This document shows positions 25,154 through 31,939 of a stretch of 32,213 nucleotides of DNA, piece by piece. Below the pieces are notes generated by a model. The model was given only the letters and a program-made list of their open reading frames with translations. It did not search any database and was not told where the DNA came from. Source of the stretch: Ignavibacteriota bacterium (GTDB lineage: Bacteria > Bacteroidota > Ignavibacteria > UBA10030 > UBA6906); NCBI GenBank assembly GCA_003154425.1, contig PMDK01000330.1, positions 2,105-34,317 of the forward strand, read 5' to 3'. Position 1 is the stretch's first letter; each line of letters starts with the position of its first letter. The translations under genes and the position numbers were made by a program.

Positions 25154-27667
25154 ATGATCACGCAACGCCGCCGCTGTATGCTTCCGGTCCTGCTGGCAGT
25201 CCTGACGCATGTCGGCCTCCCGGCCACGCCTCCTGATACTCTGGAAATCCGCAGCGCGCTTATCATCAAGGCGCCTCCGGGTTTCCCGGACAATATCGCC
25301 AGGCGGGATCCGATCGAAGCTGCGTTCGTCAACGGGGCATGGAAAGCGCCGGCGGCGGGGGAGACAGTGCGTTACAACGATACCGCGAGCGGGACCTGGG
25401 AGCGGATCACCGCCGGATCCGCCGGATGGTATCGTCACCCGGCGCTCGAAGGCGCCTATGTATTCGCCGCCGTCGAAAGCGAGGCGGAAGCCCCGATGCT
25501 CCTCGAGGCATTCGGGAATTCCATGGTCTACGTCAACGGCGCGTGCCGGAGCGGCAATCCGTACGCGACCAAGGACACGTACGAAAGCTGGGAACCGCGG
25601 TTCGATTACTCCCGGCTTCCGATCCTGCTCCGGAGGGGGAGGAACGAGTTTCTTTTCCATTGCAGCAGGGGCGTGTTCAAAGCGCGCCTGACACGCGTGC
25701 GCCGCCCCCTGTCCATCAACACGGCTGACGCGACGCTTCCCGACGTCGTGACCGGGTCGCATCTCGCTGCCCCTGGAGCCGTCGTCATCATCAACGCATC
25801 CCCTGAGCCGGCCGGCAATCTTACACTCACGTCGGCATGTCCCGGGGAGCCGCCCGAGCTCGCTCCCGTTCCGCTCATTCAACCATTCAGCATCCGGAAG
25901 GTCCGATTCATCATCGGCTGCCGGGCCGGACTCCGCGCTGGAGCGATCCCATTGCTTCTCACACTCGACGGGGGAACAACGACCTCACACAGGGACACGG
26001 CCACCGTGATACTCCGTGCGGTCGCTCCCGGCGGACCCCGGAAAGAAACGTTCATCTCCGCGATAGACAGCAGCGTCCAGTACTACGCCATCACCCCTTC
26101 AAGCGGGGGCGGAGAAACGAACGCGCTCTTCCTCTCGCTCCACGGCGCTTCGGTGGAGGCGATCAACCAGGCTGCGTCGTATGCGGCGAAGAGCTGGGGG
26201 CATATCGTCGCCCCGACCAACCGGCGGCCGTACGGTTTCAACTGGGAGGACTGGGGGCGTGATGACGCGATGGAGGTCCTCGCCCTCGTTAAGGAGCGAT
26301 ACCGGATTGACGAGAGCCGTGTCTACCTCACCGGCCATTCAATGGGGGGGCACGGGGTGTACCATCTGGGGTCGCTGTTCCCCGACCAGTTCGCGGCGAT
26401 CGGCCCGAGCGCCGGGTGGATAAGCTTCTGGACGTACCGCGTGCGGGAGAAGGTGGACCACCCGTCGCCAATCCGGCAGATGCTCATGAGGGCCAACCTC
26501 CCGAGTGAGACATTCACGATGGCACGGAACTTCCGGCAATTCGGTGTCTACATACTCCACGGGAGCGAGGATGACAACGTCCCCGCCGAACAGTCCCGGA
26601 TGATGGCGAAGCACCTTTCGACGTTCCACCACGACTTCATGTACCACGAGCAGAAGGGTGCGGGACACTGGTGGGACCTCTCGGACGCCCCCGGGGCGGA
26701 TTGCGTGGACTGGCCAGAGATGTTCGATTTCTTCGCGCGGCATGCCCGTCCCGGGCCGGGTATGGTCCGCCAGGTGGAATTCGCCACTGCAGGCCCGCAC
26801 ATCTCAGCGCGCGACCACTGGGTCACCATCGACGCGCAATCAACGCAGCTGGAGCTGAGCGCTGTTTCACTCAGCTTCGACCCGGGAATCAACCGGGTGA
26901 CGGGGACCACCACAAACGTCGCCCGCATGGCACTCGATCCGTCACGCATGGGGGCGAATCCCCCCCTCTCGATCGACATCGACAGCGTCACACTGGCGGG
27001 CCTGGCGCCATCGCCTCCCGACACGCTTCTCTGGCTCTATCATAACGGCGGGGTGTGGCGACAGGGGGGTGCACCCCCTTCAGATCTCAAAGGAATGCAC
27101 CGGTACGGCACGTTCAAGGACCTTTTCAGAAAGAACGTCGTGTTTGTCTACGGAACGGCGGGGGATGCGGAAGAACGGGCATGGGCGTTCACCAAGGCGC
27201 GGTTCGACGCGGAAAGGTTCTGGTACCAGGGGAACGGCTCTATTGAAGTAACGAGCGACGCCGAGTTCGAAGCGGGCGCGTACAGGGACCGGAATGTCGT
27301 CCTCTACGGCAACTCGGCGACAAACAGGGCCTGGAAGGCGCTCCTTGCGGGAAGCCCCCTCCAGGCAGAGGAAGGTGAGGTGACCCTCGGAGCCGCCGCC
27401 TTCGCAGGCACGGACGTCGGATACGTCTTCACACGCCCAAGACCCGGAAGCAGGACGGCGTCCGTAGGCGCGATCGGCGGCAGCGGGATCAGGGGGATGC
27501 GGCTGACGGACAGGATGCCATATCTCCTCCCGGGGGTGGCATTCCCGGACGTCATCATCGCACGGACATCGGTCCTCACGAAAGGAGAAGAGGGCGTGGC
27601 CGCGGCCGGTTTCTTCGGGCTGGACTGGTCAGTGGAACAGGGGGAGTTTGTTTTCGGATCTCATTAG
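25154..27667 (+). CDS. Large exported alpha/beta-hydrolase (prolyl-oligopeptidase/esterase-like)
   Basis: An 837-residue protein with a signal peptide (CMLPVLLAVLTHVGLPA). Residues about 80-190 form a beta-rich region with LLEAFGNSMVYVNG, like the sugar-binding beta domains of glycosidases. The central alpha/beta-hydrolase domain carries Ser396 in LTGHSMGGHG, Asp473/Asp474 in HGSEDDNVP and His505 in GAGHWWD. About 330 further residues follow, with a beta-rich region and a late segment (YGNSATNRAWKALL) that is repeatedly seen in multidomain esterases of glycan loci. The family covers acyl esterases and peptidases, and the context favours removal of acyl groups from a glycan. The start codon has no clear ribosome site. 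Hydrolase is sure, substrate open. Confidence 0.75.
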   Translation: MITQRRRCMLPVLLAVLTHVGLPATPPDTLEIRSALIIKAPPGFPDNIARRDPIEAAFVNGAWKAPAAGETVRYNDTASGTWERITAGSAGWYRHPALEGAYVFAAVESEAEAPMLLEAFGNSMVYVNGACRSGNPYATKDTYESWEPRFDYSRLPILLRRGRNEFLFHCSRGVFKARLTRVRRPLSINTADATLPDVVTGSHLAAPGAVVIINASPEPAGNLTLTSACPGEPPELAPVPLIQPFSIRKVRFIIGCRAGLRAGAIPLLLTLDGGTTTSHRDTATVILRAVAPGGPRKETFISAIDSSVQYYAITPSSGGGETNALFLSLHGASVEAINQAASYAAKSWGHIVAPTNRRPYGFNWEDWGRDDAMEVLALVKERYRIDESRVYLTGHSMGGHGVYHLGSLFPDQFAAIGPSAGWISFWTYRVREKVDHPSPIRQMLMRANLPSETFTMARNFRQFGVYILHGSEDDNVPAEQSRMMAKHLSTFHHDFMYHEQKGAGHWWDLSDAPGADCVDWPEMFDFFARHARPGPGMVRQVEFATAGPHISARDHWVTIDAQSTQLELSAVSLSFDPGINRVTGTTTNVARMALDPSRMGANPPLSIDIDSVTLAGLAPSPPDTLLWLYHNGGVWRQGGAPPSDLKGMHRYGTFKDLFRKNVVFVYGTAGDAEERAWAFTKARFDAERFWYQGNGSIEVTSDAEFEAGAYRDRNVVLYGNSATNRAWKALLAGSPLQAEEGEVTLGAAAFAGTDVGYVFTRPRPGSRTASVGAIGGSGIRGMRLTDRMPYLLPGVAFPDVIIARTSVLTKGEEGVAAAGFFGLDWSVEQGEFVFGSH

Positions 27668-27690
27668 AGGTCCCGCGCCGAATGGCCGAT

Positions 27691-27921
27691 TCAGACCTCC
27701 TGAGGCTCTCTCGCTTCGGCCAGCGACCTGAGCGTATCACTCAAGTCGTGAAGTTCCCCCTGGACATCTCTGAGTCCGCCTGCGATCATGTGCAGCTGTT
27801 CAGCAGTGAGCGCCGCCGAGTCCACAGCCAGGGCGGCAACCCCGAGTGATTCTGCAACGCGTTCAACATCCGCCCGCCTGGAGAGGAGTGCTTCGTGAAT
27901 CTCTTCTGCATCGTTCTTCAT
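27691..27921 (-). CDS. Small hypothetical protein, helical
   Basis: A 76-residue protein of no family I recognise. It is acidic and predicted to be almost all helix, with heptad-like leucines (LHMIAGGLRDVQGELHDLSDTLRSLAEA), so a short coiled coil is likely. It has no signal peptide or cysteine. GGAAAC lies 7 nt before the ATG. A full -33/-7 promoter sits about 100 nt upstream, so it is transcribed on its own. It ends tail to tail with the hydrolase gene, 23 nt apart. The own promoter and ribosome-site-like sequence support a real gene, but the function is unknown. Confidence 0.55.
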   Translation of the reverse strand: MKNDAEEIHEALLSRRADVERVAESLGVAALAVDSAALTAEQLHMIAGGLRDVQGELHDLSDTLRSLAEAREPQEV

Positions 27922-27962
27922 TTTCTGTTTCCTGTCGGAATGCCCGCATTGGGTGAGACACG

Positions 27963-28006
27963 AGAGGATCTGCCTTCAAAAAATCAGTGATTCTCATCTA
28001 TCCTCT
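27963..28006 (-). other. Inverted repeat in the leader of the 76-residue gene
   Basis: AGAGGAT (27963-27969) and ATCCTCT (28000-28006) can pair as a 7-bp stem, extended by CG pairs beyond one bulged base, with a 30-nt loop. It lies in the predicted 5' untranslated region between promoter and start codon, so it could affect translation or mRNA stability. It does not match any riboswitch I know. Confidence 0.3.
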
Positions 28007-28019
28007 TCGTTACTAAGAC

Positions 28020-28049
28020 CAATATAGCATTTGACCTAATAAAAGTCAA
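28020..28049 (-). promoter_or_regulatory. Bacteroidota-type promoter for the 76-residue gene
   Basis: On the - strand TTG (28049-28047) is followed by exactly 20 nt and then TATATTG (28026-28020). This is the -33/-7 layout of Bacteroidota housekeeping promoters. The expected start of transcription is near 28013, leaving a leader of about 90 nt. Confidence 0.6.
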
Positions 28050-28107
28050 GCCCCCGACCGGCGAAGGGCTTTCAGTTGTCTCACGCAGCGGCGGGACCCC
28101 ATCACGC

Positions 28108-28137
28108 GACCGGGGGAGGCCTGCGCCCCCCCCGGTC
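28108..28137 (-). terminator. GC-rich hairpin after the adaptor-repeat gene
   Basis: GACCGGGGG (28108-28116) pairs with CCCCCGGTC (28129-28137) around a 12-nt loop. It lies 35 nt past the stop of the - strand gene above it. The stem is strong but no T-run follows on the - strand, so it may be a weak or Rho-aided terminator, or an mRNA 3' end stabiliser. The rest of 27922-28171 holds the leader and promoter described separately. Confidence 0.4.
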
Positions 28138-28171
28138 ATACGACGGCTCTCTCAAGTGACGAGAGGGAGAG

Positions 28172-28537
28172 TTACTTACCCTTCACATAAACCTTGTCCC
28201 CTTTGGCCGAGTAGTAGAACTTCCCCCCCTTGGGACCCTCGTAGATGTTCAGCCCGTCCTTCGTCTTTCCCACGATCTTCGCACCGACGAAATCCTTCAC
28301 GTAGACCTTTCCCCCTTTGTCGCTGAGATAGTAGTACCCGCCCCGGGAGCCCTCAAATACGGTCTTCCCTTCGGTCGTCTTGCCGACCGCCGGATCATCA
28401 GTCTTCGGGACTTTCTTCTCGTCCACTCCCTTCGTTGTGGCGGTCTTCGTCATGGCGTCCTTCTTCTGCGCCAGTGCGCCCGACTGAACAGCGAGAAATG
28501 CTGCGATGAGAATGAGAAGCGCAAGGAGTCTCTTCAT
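28172..28537 (-). CDS. Small exported protein with two PBCV-type basic adaptor repeats
   Basis: A 121-residue protein. The ATG at 28537 is preceded by GAAGGTG and starts a clean signal peptide (MKRLLALLILIAAFLAVQSGALAQ); an ATG six codons earlier is less likely. After a Lys/Thr/Asp-rich linker there are two copies of a short repeat: VFEGSRGGYYYLSDKGGKVYV and, about 35 residues later, a copy beginning IYEGPKGGKFYY. Both match the PBCV-specific basic adaptor motif (YxGxRGGxYYxxxxGxKxYV), known from chlorovirus proteins and from small bacterial secreted proteins, role unclear. The mature protein is strongly basic and could bind polyanions or the cell surface. It lies 69 nt downstream of the barstar gene and may share its transcript. 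Confidence 0.7.
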   Translation of the reverse strand: MKRLLALLILIAAFLAVQSGALAQKKDAMTKTATTKGVDEKKVPKTDDPAVGKTTEGKTVFEGSRGGYYYLSDKGGKVYVKDFVGAKIVGKTKDGLNIYEGPKGGKFYYSAKGDKVYVKGK

Positions 28538-28606
28538 GTTGCACCTTCTGTGCATTGTGAGGTTTGATGTGGATTAGTGAAACGACATCTCCGCACACCA
28601 CCCGGC

Positions 28607-29089
28607 TCAGGAGGAAACGATCCCCCCTTCCGTGAGGCGGTGTTTCAGATCATCGGCGCTCCCCGGTTCACAGTGGAAGAGGCAATGGAATGATGCCGGC
28701 GGCTCCGAGGACGACCAGTGCGCGGCAGCCGCACTCAGTATGCCGGCGAATGTCTTCAACTCTCCCGGGCTGTTCTTCAGAACCTGATCGGCATTCGTTA
28801 TGATCAGGACGAATGCTTCGGCCGAAAGCCATTCCAGGTCGGTCAGGCAATCCTCGAGGGCATCCCAGTTCCGTCCGAAATAGCTCGGGAATTCCAGACC
28901 GCGCGCGAACTCACCAAGCAAGTCGTCCTTCGTGCCGCACTGATTCCCCCGGAGGACACGAACCGCGGCGTGTTTGCGCTGGGGGTGAGTGGCCGCAAAC
29001 TCCTCCACCAGCTTTCGCGGGACGGCGGCAATATGGGCCCAGTGCGGCCCGCGCTTCAACAGGGACGGCCATGAAAGAGGACCTGTCAT
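28607..29089 (-). CDS. Barstar-family ribonuclease inhibitor (immunity protein)
   Basis: A 160-residue protein whose ATG overlaps the barnase stop (ATGA), fixing the start. The barstar core is clear: a strand AAVRVLRG, then FPSYFGRNWDALEDCLTDLEWL, with Asp76 and Asp80 at the positions of the two barnase-binding acids (Asp35 and Asp39 in Bacillus barstar), and the strand AFVLIITNAD. It is longer than classical barstar (about 90) by an N-terminal extension of some 40 residues and a C-terminal tail. It should stay in the cytoplasm and block the RNase encoded just upstream before export. The pairing with the RNase makes this assignment strong. Confidence 0.88.
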   Translation of the reverse strand: MTGPLSWPSLLKRGPHWAHIAAVPRKLVEEFAATHPQRKHAAVRVLRGNQCGTKDDLLGEFARGLEFPSYFGRNWDALEDCLTDLEWLSAEAFVLIITNADQVLKNSPGELKTFAGILSAAAAHWSSSEPPASFHCLFHCEPGSADDLKHRLTEGGIVSS

Positions 29090-29490
29090 TTCGCACCGAT
29101 CCGGGTGAATGTGCGGTAGTGGTCCGCGGTATACCACCCTTTTCCCGCCGACCGGTCGACGATGATCCGTTCCGCCCCTCTGTTCATCCCCCGGACCCTG
29201 GGATGCACATCATACTCTCTGTAGTCTCCCCCCGCGGGGAGCCGGTGTTCCCTGTTCTGCCAGAGGCGGTCCCCCGCATATCCCCGGGGTGCCCGTCCGT
29301 TCCTGATGACATATGCAAACACCTCCCGCGCATAGGCCGGGATCTCCCCCCCTGACGTACGGTACCCTTCCACGGGGGAACGGGCGTTCTCCGCCGCACC
29401 CGGCAGAGCGAGAACGGGGTGAGAAAGAAAAAGGGGGAGAAGAAGAAGAACCGGCCACCACGTGCGGGGCCCTGCGTGAAACAACGACAT
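29086..29490 (-). CDS. Secreted barnase-type guanyl-specific ribonuclease
   Basis: A 134-residue protein with an N-terminal signal (WWPVLLLLPLFLSHPVLALPG) and a mature microbial RNase domain of about 100 residues. Catalytic residues are in order: Glu92 in YREYDV, Arg108 in GAERIIVD and His124 in TADHYRTF, equivalent to Glu73, Arg87 and His102 of barnase. WQNREHRLP and YAREVFAYVIRNG are typical of the N1/T1/barnase family. It cleaves RNA after guanosine. Exported, it may scavenge phosphate or nucleotides, or attack competitors. The barstar gene overlaps its 3' end by 4 nt. A promoter of the local consensus lies upstream; there is no strong ribosome site. Confidence 0.9.
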   Translation of the reverse strand: MSLFHAGPRTWWPVLLLLPLFLSHPVLALPGAAENARSPVEGYRTSGGEIPAYAREVFAYVIRNGRAPRGYAGDRLWQNREHRLPAGGDYREYDVHPRVRGMNRGAERIIVDRSAGKGWYTADHYRTFTRIGAK

Positions 29491-29523
29491 ATGTCGAATG
29501 CCCGGGGATCGTGAGAGGATTTC

Positions 29524-29554
29524 CGAATGTAATCGAACAACCCCGAATATGCAA
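29524..29554 (-). promoter_or_regulatory. Promoter for the barnase-barstar unit
   Basis: On the - strand TTG (29554-29552), 20 nt, then TACATTCG (29531-29524) gives seven of eight matches to TAnnTTTG at -7. The predicted leader is about 25 nt. It lies back to back with the histidine-kinase promoter, 17 nt apart, in a 128-nt divergent region. Confidence 0.5.
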
Positions 29555-29571
29555 CCCGCCCGCAGCTCACT

Positions 29572-29601
29572 TTGGTGTTTTCAGGCGGATTTGCTACCTT
29601 G
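29572..29601 (+). promoter_or_regulatory. Promoter for the histidine kinase-response regulator unit
   Basis: TTG (29572-29574), exactly 20 nt, then TACCTTG (29595-29601). The start codon follows only 17 nt after the -7 box, so the transcript is nearly leaderless, with GGAG just fitting before the ATG. Confidence 0.6.
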
Positions 29602-29618
29602 GTACACCTGGAGCAGGA

Positions 29619-31100
29619 ATGACGGAAATACATGAACTGACAAACGTGTTTGAGTATCTGCCGGACGCGGTCGTGCTGACGGACCGGCGGGGTGTGATCA
29701 GCGGTGCGAACGGACAGGCGGCTGCGCTCTTCGGGTATGATCCGGGGGAGCTTGAAGGGAGAGAGATCGATTGCCTGGTCCCTGAACGCCTGCGGGAATT
29801 GCACAGGGGGGACCGCTCGCGGTATTACGGGTCGATGTCTGTCCGTGCGATGGGGGGAGGCCGGGATTTCGCAGGGAGGCGCAAGGACGGTTCCGAGTTC
29901 CCTGCCGATATCAGCCTCAGCCCGTTCGAGACCCCGGGGGGGACGATCATCATCAGCGTCATACGGGACGTGACCGAGAGGGTGAATCTCGAGGAGGCGA
30001 GACGCGAAAGCGAGGAGCGATACCGAGCGCTCGTGGACCTCTCCCCCGAGGCGATCGTGGTCCACGCAAACGGCATCATCGTCTACGTCAACGAAGCGAC
30101 AGTGCAGCTTCTCCTCGCCCCTTCGCGCCCGGCCCTGATCGGGCGCTCATTCCTGGATTTCGTCCCCCCTGCCTACACGGAAGAGGTGATACGCCGGATG
30201 CAGGCCTCCCCTTCGGAAGTGCAGAAGGCCGGGCCGCTCCTCGTGAAAGCAACCCGGGGTGATGGCCAGGAGTTTTTTCTGGAAGCCATTGCATCGCGCA
30301 TAACATACGGCGGCCAGCCGGCGGCACAGGTAATCCTGCGGGACATAAGCGACCGCGTCAGGGCCTATGAAGAGCTCCGCGCTTCCCGGGAGCAGTTGCG
30401 CCGCCTCTCGACACACCTCCAGTCCGTGCGCGAATCGGAACGGGGGGCGATAGCCCGGGAGATACATGACGAACTCGGGGGAGCATTGACGGCGCTCAAG
30501 TTCGATATTGCGTCGTTCGAGGAGGTGTTGCCGCAGGGAGACGCCGGGGGGCTGCGCGACACCATCGTCGAAAAGCTCGAATCGATGTCCGCGCTGATCG
30601 ACAGCACAGTCCAGACCATGAGACGGATCATCACACAGCTGCGCCCGGTCCTGCTGGACAGCCTGGGGCTGAACGCTGCCATCGAATGGCTGGCGGAAGA
30701 TTTTCAGAACAGAACGGGCATCGCGTGTGAGACAAGGATTCAGGGGGAGGATATCCTGTCCGATCACGACCGGGCGACCGCAGTGTACAGAATAGTCCAG
30801 GAAACGCTCACGAATGTCGCCCGCCACGCCGGTGCAACGCGCGTTGAGATCGCCATGGGAATTCACGAGGGGACGCTCCGCCTTTCCGTGCACGACAACG
30901 GGAAGGGAGTGACGGACGAGCAGATCCGGGCCCCGGGATCCTTCGGGATCATGGGGATGAAGGAGCGGGCACTGATCTTTGGGGGGGAAGTCACGCTGGG
31001 GGGCTCCGGGGAGGGGGGGACGACCGTCTCCCTCACACTCCCGCTGGGGGGTCGCCGGGAATCCTCCGCCACAGAAACCACCGACCATCGACGCGCATGA
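29619..31100 (+). CDS. PAS-PAS sensor histidine kinase, NarL type
   Basis: A 493-residue soluble kinase, start chosen from the promoter and GGAG at 29610. Two PAS domains (about 8-120 and 135-245) each end in a conserved strand and linker (IISVIRDVTER, VILRDISDRVR). The HisKA_3 region carries the phosphoacceptor His283 in AIAREIHDELGG. The ATPase domain has the N box QETLTNVARHAGA near 385-397, the G box HDNGKGV near 423, and GSFGIMGMKERA. There is no transmembrane segment, so it senses a cytoplasmic signal such as redox state, gas or small ligands; no haem or flavin motif is obvious. It overlaps the response-regulator gene by 4 nt (ATGA), its evident partner. Confidence 0.9.
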   Translation: MTEIHELTNVFEYLPDAVVLTDRRGVISGANGQAAALFGYDPGELEGREIDCLVPERLRELHRGDRSRYYGSMSVRAMGGGRDFAGRRKDGSEFPADISLSPFETPGGTIIISVIRDVTERVNLEEARRESEERYRALVDLSPEAIVVHANGIIVYVNEATVQLLLAPSRPALIGRSFLDFVPPAYTEEVIRRMQASPSEVQKAGPLLVKATRGDGQEFFLEAIASRITYGGQPAAQVILRDISDRVRAYEELRASREQLRRLSTHLQSVRESERGAIAREIHDELGGALTALKFDIASFEEVLPQGDAGGLRDTIVEKLESMSALIDSTVQTMRRIITQLRPVLLDSLGLNAAIEWLAEDFQNRTGIACETRIQGEDILSDHDRATAVYRIVQETLTNVARHAGATRVEIAMGIHEGTLRLSVHDNGKGVTDEQIRAPGSFGIMGMKERALIFGGEVTLGGSGEGGTTVSLTLPLGGRRESSATETTDHRRA

Positions 31101-31732
31101 TCAAAGTCCTCATCGCCGACGATCACCCTATCGTCCGTGAAGGTCTCAAGCAGGTCATCGAGAGATCGCCCGACATGAAAGTCGCGGGGGAAGCCCTGAA
31201 CGGGCAGGAGGTCCTTGAGATGGTCTCCCGCGAAGGGTGGGACATCCTGATACTCGATTTCTCGATGCCCGGGAAGAGCGGGCTCGACGTCATCAAAGAG
31301 CTCCGCCGGCAGAGGCCGGATCTCCCCGTGCTGGTCCTGAGCATGCACCCCGAGGCCGAGCTTGCGCCCAGGCTCCTGAAGGCCGGCGTTTCCGGTTACC
31401 TCATGAAGGAGAGCGCGACGACGGAGCTTGTAAACGCGATCCGGAAGATACACTCCGGCGGACGCTACGTGAGCCCGGCACTGGCCGAAAAGCTCGCCGG
31501 CGACCTCGCATTCGAAAGGGGGAGACGGGGGCACGAGCTTCTCTCCGACAGGGAGTATCAGGTGCTCCTGTGCATCGCCGGGGGAAAGACCGCCCAGGAG
31601 ATTGCGCTCGAACTCTCCCTCAGCATCAAGACCGTCCGGACGTATCGTGACAGGGTGATGGAGAAACTCTCACTCAAGAACGACGTGGAACTTTCACATT
31701 ACGCGATCGAACACCGCCTCGTCGCACGTTGA
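31097..31732 (+). CDS. LuxR/NarL-family response regulator
   Basis: A 211-residue regulator that starts within the kinase stop (ATGA). The receiver domain (1-120) has the acidic pocket Asp8/Asp9, phosphoacceptor Asp54 in LILDFSMPG, and the Lys in YLMKES. The C-terminal LuxR-type helix-turn-helix (about 150-208) has LSDREYQVLLCIAGGKTAQEIA and LSIKTVRTYRDRVMEKL. It is the phosphorylation target of the upstream kinase and a DNA-binding activator or repressor. A perfect inverted repeat 110 nt downstream of it, before the next regulator gene, is a plausible target. Confidence 0.93.
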   Translation: MIKVLIADDHPIVREGLKQVIERSPDMKVAGEALNGQEVLEMVSREGWDILILDFSMPGKSGLDVIKELRRQRPDLPVLVLSMHPEAELAPRLLKAGVSGYLMKESATTELVNAIRKIHSGGRYVSPALAEKLAGDLAFERGRRGHELLSDREYQVLLCIAGGKTAQEIALELSLSIKTVRTYRDRVMEKLSLKNDVELSHYAIEHRLVAR

Positions 31733-31745
31733 TGGCCCTTCCTGT

Positions 31746-31779
31746 GCCATCGTTGGTGGCGCCTTTGGCGCCATCGTTG
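31746..31779. repeat. GGCGCC hairpin, REP-like copy 2, inside a direct repeat
   Basis: TGGCGCC-TTT-GGCGCCA (31757-31773) is a 7-bp perfect hairpin. It sits between two copies of GCCATCGTTG (31746-31755 and 31770-31779). The same core as at 8145 occurs here, again 14-40 nt after a stop codon. It could act as a 3' end stabiliser or weak terminator for the regulator transcript. Confidence 0.5.
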
Positions 31780-31841
31780 ATCCCCCCCTGCAATATCTTC
31801 CACCCCTGATCGTCTACGTAGTCGTATCCCGCACTCATTTT

Positions 31842-31861
31842 CTGTAGTCCGGGGACTACAG
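31842..31861. promoter_or_regulatory. Perfect inverted repeat, likely operator
   Basis: CTGTAGTCC, two G, then GGACTACAG is a flawless 9-bp inverted repeat. It ends 20 nt before the -33 TTG of the next promoter, the normal place for an activator site. NarL/LuxR-type regulators bind such dyads, and one is encoded just upstream, so it is a candidate target. A second related stretch (CTACGTAGTCG, 31814-31824) lies 18 nt further up. Confidence 0.5.
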
Positions 31862-31881
31862 GAGAAACCGCCTTTTACCAA

Positions 31882-31911
31882 TTGCCGGGGGGGCGTCGAA
31901 ACTCTATATTG
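31882..31911 (+). promoter_or_regulatory. Promoter for the second response regulator
   Basis: TTG (31882-31884), exactly 20 nt, then TATATTG (31905-31911). The start codon follows at 31940, giving a leader of about 20 nt. Confidence 0.6.
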
Positions 31912-31939
31912 CGCGGTACGTTAACAGACCGGGACACTC

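Noticed and set aside
27667-27699. GAGGTC/GACCTC inverted repeat between convergent genes as a terminator
   Set aside because: The stem is only 6 bp, the loop is 21 nt and no T-run follows, so it may be chance.
29313-29618. Upstream extension of the histidine-kinase frame
   Set aside because: It runs through the barnase gene on the other strand and through both promoters. The PAS domain begins right after the ATG at 29619.
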